From positions 320,769 to 384,768 of the forward strand of contig CAVXUX010000008.1 in NCBI GenBank assembly GCA_963765135.1: a stretch of DNA of 64,000 nucleotides, in the 5' to 3' direction. This DNA is from JACVRW01 sp963765135 (GTDB lineage: Bacteria > Actinomycetota > Thermoleophilia > Solirubrobacterales > Thermoleophilaceae). Within the stretch, counting starts at the first letter, position 1, and each line of letters begins with the position of its first letter. The translations under genes were made by a program, and so were the position numbers. The notes below the pieces were generated by a model. The model made no database searches, had not been told where the DNA came from, and saw only the letters and a list, made by a program, of their open reading frames with translations. Below are positions 25,576-35,301 of this stretch, in pieces.

Positions 25576-25899
25576 GTGTCCCCGATCGACGACGGCCACG
25601 CCGTCCACTACCTAGCCGTCGAGCGCGGCATTCCCGTGTACGGGTCCGACGAGCAGGTCGTCGGCAAGGTCGTGGAGGTGCTCGACAACCACCGCGAGCA
25701 CATCATGGACGGGGTCGTGTTCGAGACGCCCGACGGCGTTCGCCGCTTCGTCGATGCCCCCGAGGTGCAGCGCACCGCGGAGCGGGCGGTGACGCTCAAC
25801 ATCACCGCCGCCGAGGCAGCCCAGCTGCCGCCGCCCGAGACGACTGCGCCGAAGCTAGGCGGCAGCGGGCTGAAGCGCCTCTTCGGTCGCCGGCGCTAG
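25576..25899 (+). CDS. PRC-barrel-like domain protein
   Basis: 107 residues from GTG 25576. The first 70 residues match the PRC-barrel pattern: a start such as YLAVERGIPVYGSDEQVVGKVVEVLDN, then DGVVFETPDGVRRFVDAPEV. PRC-barrels bind protein partners or RNA (RimM) and are often stress-linked in Actinobacteria. The C-terminus is a short disordered tail ending in a basic GLKRLFGRRR. It follows the small membrane protein by 4 bases and its 3' end runs 45 bases into the convergent glycosyltransferase gene. Confidence 0.65.
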   Translation: MSPIDDGHAVHYLAVERGIPVYGSDEQVVGKVVEVLDNHREHIMDGVVFETPDGVRRFVDAPEVQRTAERAVTLNITAAEAAQLPPPETTAPKLGGSGLKRLFGRRR

Positions 25900-28122
25900 C
25901 GCCCTGACGTAGCCCTCAGCCAGCTGTCCGAGCGAGCGATCCCAGGTGCGGGCACGCACCGCGGCGAGCCCGGCCGTCGCGAGGCGGTGGCGCAGCACGG
26001 GCGAGCCGGCCAGCTCGCAAACCGCGTCGGCGAGCTCGCCGGGCGCGCGCAGCAGGCCGGTGCGACCGTCCTCGATCAGCGTTCGCGGGCCGCCCGCATC
26101 GACGGCCACCACCGGCAGGCCGCTGGCCTGGGCCTCGAGCACGACCTGCCCGAACGTATCGGTGGCGCTGGCGAACAGGAACACGTCGGCGCTGGCATAC
26201 GCGCGGGCGAGCGCGTCGCCGTCGAGCCAGCCGAGGAACGTGGCGTGCGCCCCGAGACGCTCGCGCAGGCTCCCCTCCTCGGGGCCGCCGCCGGCGAGCA
26301 CGAGGTGCAGGCGCGGATCACGCTCGCGCGCCGCCAGGAAGGCGTCGGCCAGCAGCGCCGCGCCCTTCTCGTTGCTTAGGCGCCCCGCGTAGAGCACGTT
26401 CAGCTCGCCCGGGTGCAGCCCCGGGTCGCGCAGGGCGGGGTCGAAGCGCGACGTGTCGACGCCGCGGTCCCAGCGCCCGATCAGCTCGGGCGCGATGCCC
26501 AGCGCGCGCAACGACTCGTCTGCCGACTCGCTCGGCGAGAGGACGCTCGAGCACAGGCCGTAGAGCGCGGCCAGCGCCATGTCCATCCCCGCCCGCAGCC
26601 GCTCGTCGCCGGAGCGGAGCGCGGCGTAGACGCCGAGCTCCGTGTGGTAGGAGCCCACCAGCGGCAGCTCCATCGTCCGGGCGATCAGCGCGGCGGCGAC
26701 CCCGGCCGGGCCGGGGGAGCAAAGGTGCACCAGGTCGTAGCGGCCCTCGGCGAGCGCCTCGACTGTTGCCGGCAGGCTCGGCACGCCGATCTTGAGGCCG
26801 GCGTACAGCGGGATGTCCACCTCGGCGACGGCCGGCAGCCGCCGATCGACATTGGCGTCGGTGCCGATCACCTCGACCTCGAAGCCGGGGACGCCGCGCT
26901 CGCGGATCTCGTCGAGCGTGTGGGTCACGCCGTGCATGCCGCCCACTCCGTCGGCGACCAGCGCGACCCGCTGCGGCTCGCCCTCGCGCGCGACCAGCTT
27001 GCCCTTCTCGCGCCCGAGGAAGGCGGCCGCGGGCGCGTAGGGGATGGCGGGGATGCAGGCCGTGAAGAGGCCCGCGGCGAGCGGGAGCAGGGCGTCGCCG
27101 AGCGAACGGGGCGGAGCCGCCACGATCCGCTCCACGACCGCGCGCAGGTCGCGCTCGTGCTGGCGCCGCGCCCGGCGGTACAGCTCCGCGTGGCTGAATC
27201 CCTCTTCCTGCATCAGCGCCAGCAGCTCCGGCTCGGACAGCTCGAGTCCCATCGCGTCCAGCCAGGCGCGCAGCAGCGCCCGGGCGTCGGCGGGGCCGAG
27301 GTCGCCGGCGAGCGGGCCCGAGCGGGCGTCGGCCTGGCTCATCAGCCGCTGGGCCATCGCGAAGACCGCGCGCGGGTTCGGGTCGCCGGCGTCGCCAGGG
27401 CCGAGCGCGCGCACCGCCAGCGCCATCGCGGCGTGCGCCCACTTCTCGGCGCTGCCCTGCGCACCGCGGGCGATCGCCTCGCCGCGGCGCAGCCGCCGTA
27501 GAAACTGTTCCCGGGTCGACGCGGGCGGCGTCTCCGTCCATGTGCGCCCGACGTCGACCCCGGCGTGGTCGTCCGATCCGCCGACCCCGGCACCGCCGTG
27601 GGTCTCGATGTAGATGGCGGCCGGCAGGTTCAATTCGCGCGCGCGCGAGCCGTTGCGCGTCTCCCAGACGCTGAACAGCTGGGCGAGCCGGCGGCGGTGG
27701 CGCGCCCCGAGCGGCGCGGCGACCGCGTAGAAGGGGTGCGCGAGCGCGCACGCGATCCCGCAGCCGTGCAGGTACTCGGCGCACAGCTCCACGTCGTTCG
27801 AGTTGCGCTGGAGCCACTCGTGATCGTCCGGCGTGATGCCCCAGCAGAGCACGTGCACGGCCTGCGGCTCGCCCTTGAACGAGGCGGTCAGCTCCTCGGA
27901 CACGAACACGTCGGGGCGATCCGCGATCTCGAGCACGCCGCCGATCGTGTCGTGGTCGGTGATCGTGACGAAGTCCATGCCGCGCCGCTTGGCCAGCTCG
28001 TAGACCTCCTCCGGCGGTGTGGCGCACTCGGGGAGGCCGAGTGTGCGCTGCACGCCCAGGCGAGAGTGCTGGGACGCGGAGGAGTGGCAGTGGAGGTCTG
28101 CGCGGGCCATCTGCATGACCAC
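25855..28122 (-). CDS. PHP phosphoesterase domain fused to a GT4 glycosyltransferase
   Basis: 755 residues in one unbroken frame. The N-terminal part (about 1-270) is a PHP metal-dependent phosphoesterase: ADLHCHSSAS, FVTITDHDTIGG, CALAHPFYAV and GSDDHAGVD supply metal ligands. The C-terminal part (about 385-745) is a GT-B glycosyltransferase of family 4 with LVADGVGGMHGVTHTLDE, LYAGRLSNEKGAALLADAFLAA and VVLEAQASGLPVVAVDAGGPR. A helical linker joins them. Start codons at 28122 (GTG), 28116 and 28110 (ATG) are all in frame; the last gives MARADLHCHS. The fusion suggests removal of a phosphate from the acceptor or product of sugar transfer, likely in glycolipid synthesis. Confidence 0.85.
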   Translation of the reverse strand: MVMQMARADLHCHSSASQHSRLGVQRTLGLPECATPPEEVYELAKRRGMDFVTITDHDTIGGVLEIADRPDVFVSEELTASFKGEPQAVHVLCWGITPDDHEWLQRNSNDVELCAEYLHGCGIACALAHPFYAVAAPLGARHRRRLAQLFSVWETRNGSRARELNLPAAIYIETHGGAGVGGSDDHAGVDVGRTWTETPPASTREQFLRRLRRGEAIARGAQGSAEKWAHAAMALAVRALGPGDAGDPNPRAVFAMAQRLMSQADARSGPLAGDLGPADARALLRAWLDAMGLELSEPELLALMQEEGFSHAELYRRARRQHERDLRAVVERIVAAPPRSLGDALLPLAAGLFTACIPAIPYAPAAAFLGREKGKLVAREGEPQRVALVADGVGGMHGVTHTLDEIRERGVPGFEVEVIGTDANVDRRLPAVAEVDIPLYAGLKIGVPSLPATVEALAEGRYDLVHLCSPGPAGVAAALIARTMELPLVGSYHTELGVYAALRSGDERLRAGMDMALAALYGLCSSVLSPSESADESLRALGIAPELIGRWDRGVDTSRFDPALRDPGLHPGELNVLYAGRLSNEKGAALLADAFLAARERDPRLHLVLAGGGPEEGSLRERLGAHATFLGWLDGDALARAYASADVFLFASATDTFGQVVLEAQASGLPVVAVDAGGPRTLIEDGRTGLLRAPGELADAVCELAGSPVLRHRLATAGLAAVRARTWDRSLGQLAEGYVRALAPATEEALQPAAA

Positions 28123-28221
28123 AGATTCGCCTGCAAACGGCCGTCATCCGTTATCGCCCCGCGAACCTCGTGTTACCGGATTGCAACAGGCGGGCGAGCG
28201 GCTTGTGAAAAGAAGGAGCCC
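28123..28221. promoter_or_regulatory. Divergent intergenic region before the GH31 gene
   Basis: About 100 bases between divergent genes. The right end carries a strong Shine-Dalgarno (AAGAAGGAG at 28210-28218) 3 bases before GTG 28222, so this transcript has a real leader, unlike most in the window. No clear palindrome was seen. Confidence 0.4.
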
Positions 28222-30341
28222 GTGGATCCCACCGTCACACATGGGCCGTTCGGCATCGAGATCCGCCGAGGCCGGCGCCTGATCCGCGGGATGAGGCTGT
28301 GGTGGGCGGCCGGCGAGTCGCGCGATCAGTTCATCCAGCTGACCGAAGGAGTGATCGCGGCGGAGGAGCTCGAGCGGTGCCCGCCGCGCGGAGGACGTCA
28401 GGGTCGAGCTGCACGACGAGCGCGTCACGATCGAGCTGGCCGCCCCGCCCGGCGCCTTCCGCCTCGGCGCCGACTGGGAGGCGCGCCCGGGCGAGCGCTT
28501 CACCGGCCTCGGCGCCCGCCACGGCGAGCAGCTCGATCAAACCGGCCGGCGCGTCCGCCTCGGCGCCGACCGCCGCTACACCGGGCCCGACTGCCCGCCC
28601 GACATGCTCGACGTCGGCGGCATCCCGCAGGGCGACTACGCGCCCGTCCCCTGGCTGCTCGCCAGCCGCGGCTACGCGCTCTGGGTCGAGAACAACGGCA
28701 ACGGCGTGGAGCTCGACCTCGGCCACCGCATCTCGGTCTCGACGCGCGCGGCGGCCGGGCCGTTTCGCCTGCACGTGCTCACCGACCCCACCCCGGCCGC
28801 CCGGCTGCGCCGCTTCCTGCGCCTCAGCGCGAGCCTGCCGGCACTGCTGCCCGAGTGGGCCTACGGACACTGGAAGTCGCGCGACGTGTACGAGCACCAG
28901 CGTGACGTGGAGGACGACTTCGACGGCTACGGCCGCAACGCGCTGCCCCTCGACGCGATCGTGATCGACTCCCCCTGGGAGACGCAATACAACACCTGGA
29001 AGCCCAACCCGCACCAGTTCGACGACTTCGAGGACATGGTCACGCGCTTTCGAGCAAACGGCGTGAGGACGGTCGTGTGGGTCACCCCCTGGGTCAACCT
29101 CGAGTCGGTCGACGGCCAGCGCCCGCCCGACCCCGAGTCGGAGCGCCTCCACCGCGAGCCGGCGCCCAACTACGACCCGGCGGCGCGCGCAGGGCACTTC
29201 GTCAAGACCGCCGACGGCGAGCCCTTCGTGGCGCGCTGGTGGATGGGCACCGGCTCGCCAATCGACTTCACCTCACCCGCGGCGGACGAGTGGTGGCGCG
29301 AGCTGGCCAAAGGCGCGCTGCGCCTGGGCGTGGAGGGCATCAAGGCCGACGACGGCGAGGGCTACTACTTCCCGCCCGACGTGCGCTTCGCCGACGGGCG
29401 CAGCGGCGCCGAGGCCGCCTGGGCCTACGGCCTGCTCTACCGCCGTTCGATGCAGCGCGCCCTCGACGAGGTGCACCCGAGCGCCGGCGTGCTGTTCGGG
29501 CGCTCGGGCTGGACGGGCCAGCAGGGAGTCGGGATCACCTGGGGCGGCGACCAGGCCTCGGACTTCTGGTCGCTGGAGACGCTGGTGACCGCCACGCTGA
29601 CGGCCGCCGCGAGCGGGTTCTCGAACTGGTCCCACGACGTGGGCGGCTACCTCGGCCAGCGGCTGGTCAACCGCTGCCCCAAGGAGTTGCTGCTGCGCTG
29701 GGCGTGGTTCGGCTGCTTCACCCCGCTGATGCAGGCGCACGGCCGCTTCGCCCAGGAGGCCTGGACCTACGACGCTGAGACGCTCGCCGCCTACCGCGCC
29801 GCGGTGCTGCTGCACGAGCGGCTCGTGCCCTACGTGCGCGCCGCGGCAGCCACCGCCGCGCGTGCGGGGCTGCCGATCGTGCGGCCGCTGCTGCTGACCG
29901 ACCCCGCCGACGAGCGCGGCTGGACGCTCGCCGACCAGTACGGGTACGGCCCCGCGCTCTGGGTCGCCCCGGTGCTCGAGGAGGGCGCCCGCGAGCGGGA
30001 GGTGTCGCTGCCGCGCGGCGACTGGATCGACTTCTGGACCGGCGAGCGCCTTCGTGGCGGCGGCGAGCTGCTCGCGCCGGCCCCGCTCGACCGCATCCCG
30101 GTGTACGTGCGCGCGGGCTCGATCGTGGTGACCTACCCCGAGGATCACGTGGCCGCCGGCCTCGGCGACACGCCGGAGTCCGAGCGCCCGCTGGAGGCCA
30201 CGCTCTACGGCGAGCCGCCGCTCGGGCGCGCCGCCGTGCGGCTCGCGGACGGCACGCGGATCCGCTGGCGGGGCGGCGAGTGGAGCGCCGTGGCGAAGCG
30301 GGAGGTCGGGTTCAGGCACAATCCGGGGAAAGGAGGAGTCA

Positions 30342-30370
<29 letters not shown>
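28222..30370 (+). CDS. Glycoside hydrolase family 31 alpha-glycosidase (frameshift in sequence)
   Basis: The frame from GTG 28222 gives the N-terminal beta domain (VTHGPFGIEIRRGRRLIRGM), then changes near 28385 to the frame that runs to 30370. The catalytic barrel holds IVIDSPWETQYNTWKPNP, GIKADDGEGYYFPPD with the nucleophile Asp, and SGFSNWSHDVGGYLG with the acid/base region, all typical of GH31. GPALWVAPVLEEGAREREVSLP is the C-terminal beta domain. Corrected length is about 715 residues. No signal peptide, so it should act on imported or internal alpha-glucosides or xylosides; exact specificity is unknown. It overlaps the citrate synthase start by 29 bases. Confidence 0.85.
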
Positions 30371-31732
<1,362 letters not shown>

Positions 31733-31777
31733 CCCATATAGTGCCGCGGGCTCACCCTCCCAGCTAAGGAGCGCCAC

Positions 31778-32842
31778 GTGAAGATCAAGCTGCTCGGCGC
31801 CGCCATCGCGGTCGCCCTGGTCGTCGTCCCGGCCGCCCAGGCGGCCACGGTGGAGACCGTCGCCACCGGCCTCAACAACCCGCGCGGCGTCGCGATCGGG
31901 CCCGATGGCGCCGTCTACGTGGCGAGCGCCGGCAAGGGCGGCAAGCTCTGTCAGGGCAAGGGCGAGAACAAGTTCTGCTTGGGCATGACCAGCAGCGTCG
32001 TCAAGGTCGCCAACGGCAAGAAGAGCACCGTCGTCAAGGGGCTGCTGTCGGCCGCGGGCGCCGGCGGCGTCTTCGCAACCGGGGTGCACGGCGTGTCGGT
32101 GGCGCCGGATGGGCGCCTGTTCGGCGTCGAGACGTCGGGCACGCCGAGGGACATCCGCGGCGCGCCGGCGTGGGCGCGCAAGCAGGCCGGCCGCCTGTTC
32201 GACCTGACCAGCGGCCGCACGCCGGTGGCCAACATCTCGCTGATCGAGTGGAACCGCAACCTGGACAAGGTCAAGGGCGATCGCAACTCGAACCCGTACG
32301 GGGTGCTGGCGCTGGCCGACCGCCAGATCGTGACCGACGCCGGCGCCAACGCGGTGCTGCAGGTCCAAGGCAGCAAGATCAGCGTGCTGGCCGTGCTGCC
32401 CAAGAACGGCAAGGGGCAGTCGGTGCCGACCTCGGTCGCTCAGGGTCCCGACGGCAACTACTACGTCGGCGAGCTGGCCGAGGGCGCGGGCAAGGGCAAG
32501 GCGCGCGTGTGGAAGATCCCGGCGGCCGGCGGCACGCCCGAGGTGTACGCCACCGGCTTCACCAACATCACCGGGGTGGCGTTCGGGCCGGACGGCAGCC
32601 TGTTCGTGACCCAGTTCGCGACCAACTTCTCCAGGAACAACCTGAAGGGGTCGGTCGTGCGCGTGGCGCCCGACGGCAGCCGGACGAAGCTGGGCGGCAA
32701 CAAGCTGCTGGCGCCCACCGGCGCGGCGGTCGACTCGACCGGAGCGGTCTACGTGTCGAACTTCAGCGTCCTGCCCGCCAAGACGCCGAAGAAGAGCCCC
32801 TTCAAGGGGGCCGGCGGCACGCTGGTGAAGATCACGCCCTGA
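31778..32842 (+). CDS. ScyD/ScyE-family secreted beta-propeller protein
   Basis: 354 residues from GTG 31778 with an AAGGAG site upstream and a possible TATAGT -10 at 31737. A Sec signal peptide (KLLGAAIAVALVVVPAAQAA) is followed by an NHL/SMP30-like propeller: LNNPRGVAIGPDGAVYVASAGKGG, GVHGVSVAPDGRLFGVE, NPYGVLALADRQIVTDAGANAVLQV and GVAFGPDGSLFVTQF. This repeated pattern defines the ScyD/ScyE family, named after the cyanobacterial scytonemin cluster, though actinobacterial members have no known role there. It should be secreted. Function beyond a ligand-binding propeller is unknown. Confidence 0.85.
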   Translation: MKIKLLGAAIAVALVVVPAAQAATVETVATGLNNPRGVAIGPDGAVYVASAGKGGKLCQGKGENKFCLGMTSSVVKVANGKKSTVVKGLLSAAGAGGVFATGVHGVSVAPDGRLFGVETSGTPRDIRGAPAWARKQAGRLFDLTSGRTPVANISLIEWNRNLDKVKGDRNSNPYGVLALADRQIVTDAGANAVLQVQGSKISVLAVLPKNGKGQSVPTSVAQGPDGNYYVGELAEGAGKGKARVWKIPAAGGTPEVYATGFTNITGVAFGPDGSLFVTQFATNFSRNNLKGSVVRVAPDGSRTKLGGNKLLAPTGAAVDSTGAVYVSNFSVLPAKTPKKSPFKGAGGTLVKITP

Positions 32843-32849
32843 TTCGCGG

Positions 32850-33635
32850 TTAGATGCGGAACACGGGAACGAGCCGCTTCTCGTGTTCCGCATCGATCTG
32901 CGCCACGACCTCGATGTGCTCCTCGATTCCGGAGCCGCGCAGCTTGGTCGCCAGCAGCTCGTCGACCTGGAACAGCCCGGCCGAGTTGTTCATCGCGATC
33001 TCGATCCGCACCGCGCGCTCGTCGCCGGGCTCGATCTTGACGGTGTCGATGGCGGCGGCTGAGATCGAGTGGATGTTGGGGCGGCGCGTCTCGAACGGGA
33101 TGCGTGAGCGGCCGCTGGCCATGTCGAGCGCGTCGGCCACGCGCACGATGCCCGACTCGACCGTGATCGGGTCGCCGCGGCGGCGGTGGCCGATGACGGC
33201 GTGCAGCGCCTCGGAGACCACCACGGTCAGCTCGGGCTCCTCGTAGACGCTCTCGAGCAGCTGGGGCATCCGGTCCGCGGCCAGGAACAGCGAGTACTGC
33301 TCGTGGTCGGTGCGGTGGATCGACATGCCGGTGTCGTGGAACAGGCAGGCGGCCGCGATCACGACCTCGGCGTCGCGCGCCTTCATGCCGTGGGTGGAGA
33401 CCATGGCCGGCTCCACCCCGGCCCGGTTGAGCAGCCGGAACAGGCGCAGCGCGATGTTGGCGACGATCTGGATGTGGACCCAGGAGTGGTCCGACATGTC
33501 GCGCCGGTCGGCATTGACCTGCTGCATGTACCACCAGGCGTGCAGGCGCCGATCGGCGTTCGCGGCCGCGAGCAACGCCTCCAGGCGGCGGTTGCCGCGC
33601 GTCGGGGCGCGGATCTCGACCTCGGGGATGTCCAC
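32850..33635 (-). CDS. HD-domain phosphohydrolase
   Basis: 261 residues from GTG 33635. HD-superfamily residues are visible: SDHSWVHIQIVANIALRL, CLFHDTGMSIHRTDHEQY and HAVIGHRRRGDPITVESGIVRVADALDM. The last Asp and the His residues fit the metal site of HD phosphohydrolases, which act on nucleotides. The C-terminal 85 residues (IEPGDERAVRIEIAMNN) form a beta domain without a clear name. TAGGGT lies 8 bases before the start, shared in reverse with moaA. Its substrate is not known. Confidence 0.8.
   Translation of the reverse strand: MDIPEVEIRAPTRGNRRLEALLAAANADRRLHAWWYMQQVNADRRDMSDHSWVHIQIVANIALRLFRLLNRAGVEPAMVSTHGMKARDAEVVIAAACLFHDTGMSIHRTDHEQYSLFLAADRMPQLLESVYEEPELTVVVSEALHAVIGHRRRGDPITVESGIVRVADALDMASGRSRIPFETRRPNIHSISAAAIDTVKIEPGDERAVRIEIAMNNSAGLFQVDELLATKLRGSGIEEHIEVVAQIDAEHEKRLVPVFRI
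32853..32894. terminator. Inverted repeat at the end of the HD gene, after the ScyD-like stop
   Basis: Perfect 13-base arms, GATGCGGAACACG at 32853-32865 and its reverse complement at 32882-32894, with a 16-base loop. It begins 11 bases after the + strand stop codon, yet lies within the last codons of the convergent HD gene. It could end transcription from the left while being read as codons from the right. Confidence 0.5.
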
Positions 33636-33655
33636 CGCGCGGTACCCTACGTCCG
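33636..33655. promoter_or_regulatory. Twenty-base divergent promoter of the HD gene and moaA
   Basis: TACCCT (33643-33648) is 7 bases before ATG 33656 on the + strand; the overlapping TAGGGT (revcomp of 33644-33649) is 8 bases before GTG 33635 on the - strand. The two -10 boxes use almost the same bases. Confidence 0.5.
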
Positions 33656-34651
33656 ATGGCGCACAGAGCCGCTCTTCGACGGCCACGGCCGGCGCATCTC
33701 CGACCTGAGGGTCTCGGTCACCGACCGCTGCAACTTCCGCTGCCAGTACTGCATGCCGGCGGAGGGCCTGCCGTGGCTCGAGCGCACCGAGGTGCTCAGC
33801 TTCGAGGAGATCGAGCGCCTGGTGAGCGTGATGGCGCCGATGGGCGTGTCGGACCTGCGCCTGACCGGCGGCGAGCCGCTGGTGCGGCGCGAGTTCCCGC
33901 GCCTCGTCGAGATGCTCGCCCGCGTGCCCGGCATCGAGGACCTGTCGCTCACCACCAACGGCTACCTGCTCGAGCGCGACGCCGACGCGCTGGTCGAGGC
34001 GGGCATGACGCGCGTGAACGTCTCGATCGACTCGCTCCAGAAGGACCGCTTCTTCCAGATCACCCGCCGCGACTCGCTGCCCCAGGTGCTGCGTGGGCTC
34101 GAGGCGATCGCGCGGCACGAGAGCGTCCGGCCGATCAAGGTCAACGCCGTGGCGCTGCGCGGGTTCACCGAGGAGGAGGCGATCCCGTTCTCGGAGTTCG
34201 CCCGCTCGACCACTTCCAGGTTCGCTTCATCGAGTTCATGCCGCTCGACGGCGACCACGCATGGAGCGCCGACCAGGTGCTCACCGGCGAGGAGCTGCGC
34301 GAGATCATCCACGCGGTGCACCCGCTCGAGGAGGCGCCGCGCGAGCCGCACGCGACCGCGCGCGTGTTCCGCTTCGCCGACGGCCAGGGCGAGATCGGGT
34401 TCATCAACCCGGTCTCCGAGCCGTTCTGCGCCGACTGCAACCGGATCCGCCTGACCGCCGACGGCAAGCTGCGCACCTGCCTGTTCTCCCTGCACGAGAC
34501 GGATCTGCGCGAGCCGCTGCGGGCGGGCGCCTCGGACGCGGAGCTCGAGTCGATCATCCGCGCGGCCGTCTGGCGCAAGGAGCTGAAGCACCGGGTGGGT
34601 GAGCCCGGGTTCCGGCAGCCGCCGCGGACCATGTCCGCGATCGGTGGCTAG
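33656..34651 (+). CDS. moaA: GTP 3',8-cyclase MoaA (frameshifts in sequence)
   Basis: Radical SAM enzyme that starts molybdenum cofactor synthesis. The N-terminal cluster motif is VTDRCNFRCQYCMP (CxxxCxxC), followed by DLRLTGGEPLVRREF and LTTNGYLL. At about 34205 the frame changes and continues with HFQVRFIEFMPLDGDHAW, then the C-terminal cluster PFCADCNRIRLTADGKLRTC. The ATG at 33656 is favoured by the TACCCT box 7 bases upstream but needs a one-base shift within the first few codons to enter the RTEPLFDGHGRRI frame; no other start fits. Corrected length is about 331 residues, normal for MoaA. No other moa gene is in the window. Confidence 0.9.
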   Translation: MAHRAALRRPRPAHLRPEGLGHRPLQLPLPVLHAGGGPAVARAHRGAQLRGDRAPGERDGADGRVGPAPDRRRAAGAARVPAPRRDARPRARHRGPVAHHQRLPARARRRRAGRGGHDARERLDRLAPEGPLLPDHPPRLAAPGAAWARGDRAARERPADQGQRRGAARVHRGGGDPVLGVRPLDHFQVRFIEFMPLDGDHAWSADQVLTGEELREIIHAVHPLEEAPREPHATARVFRFADGQGEIGFINPVSEPFCADCNRIRLTADGKLRTCLFSLHETDLREPLRAGASDAELESIIRAAVWRKELKHRVGEPGFRQPPRTMSAIGG

Positions 34652-34983
34652 GTACACGGTCACCGCGCGCGCGGGCGCGAAGGTCCGCAAGCAGCGTTTC
34701 GACCAGCTGGACGAGGCGCTCGGCGCGCTCGAGCGGATCGCGGCCGACCTCGCGGACGACGCCGACGCCCGCCCGGCCGGTGGCTTCTTGATCCGGCGCC
34801 TGGATCCGGTGCAGCAGGTGGTGGGACGAATCGAGCTGGCCGGCCCGGGGCGGCGTGCGCGCCGGCGTGGACGTGCGCGGCGACGGCTCGAGCGAGGCTT
34901 TCCTCGGGCGCGTGCGGCGCAGGCTGATCGAGCAGCAGGGCCGCGAGACGCCCTTCGACGCGCTGCGCCGGGTGCTCGCGTGA
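34644..34983 (+). CDS. Conserved hypothetical protein (frameshift in sequence)
   Basis: From GTG 34644, overlapping the moaA stop by 8 bases. The first frame reads ARYTVTARAGAKVRKQRF and DEALGALERIAADLADDAD, then LIRRLDPVQQVVGRIELAGPG. A shift near 34855 leads to GVRAGVDVRGDGSSEAFLGR and RRRLIEQQGRETPFDALRRV to the stop at 34981. About 112 residues, charged, no membrane segment, no motif recognised. The tight overlap with moaA and with the next gene shows co-transcription. Confidence 0.55.
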
Positions 34984-35270
34984 ACGCCCCCTGGCGCGTA
35001 CCACTCCCGCGCGGCGCCGAGCCGCCCTTCCGGGTGTTCGTGAACGGCGTGCCGCAGGCGCAGGGCGCCGACTACGAGGTCGTCGGGGGTGAGCTGCACT
35101 TCCACAAGCCGCTCGAGAAGGAGCGCCTGGGGCTGGGCCGGTGGACCGCGATGTTCTTCGGGCTGTTCGGGTCGTACGGCAAGAACGACTCGGTCGACGT
35201 GCAGTACCGGCTCGCCGGCCGCGACGTCTCCGCCACTGGACTGGAGATCATCCCTCCCGACCAACCTTGA
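34980..35270 (+). CDS. Conserved hypothetical protein
   Basis: 96 residues from GTG 34980, overlapping the previous stop (GTGA). It has a compact beta-rich opening (FRVFVNGVPQAQGADYEVVGGELHFHKPL) and a turn motif MFFGLFGSYGKNDSVDVQYRLAG near the end. The repeated VNGVPQ..DYEV pattern resembles short beta domains in phage or surface proteins, but I cannot name a family. The stop codon lies inside the left arm of the palindrome in front of metF. Confidence 0.6.
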   Translation: MNAPWRVPLPRGAEPPFRVFVNGVPQAQGADYEVVGGELHFHKPLEKERLGLGRWTAMFFGLFGSYGKNDSVDVQYRLAGRDVSATGLEIIPPDQP

Positions 35271-35301
35271 CACACTCGTGTCAAGGTTCTACTCTGCCCG
35301 C
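35263..35301 (+). promoter_or_regulatory. metF promoter with overlapping operator-like palindrome
   Basis: A perfect inverted repeat with 11-base arms (AACCTTGACAC at 35263-35273; its complement at 35278-35288) and a 4-base centre. The left arm contains TTGACA (35267-35272), a consensus -35. Exactly 17 bases later is TACTCT (35290-35295), a good -10. The ATG follows 6 bases later, so the mRNA is leaderless. The palindrome covers the -35 and most of the spacer, as expected for a repressor site. Confidence 0.7.
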
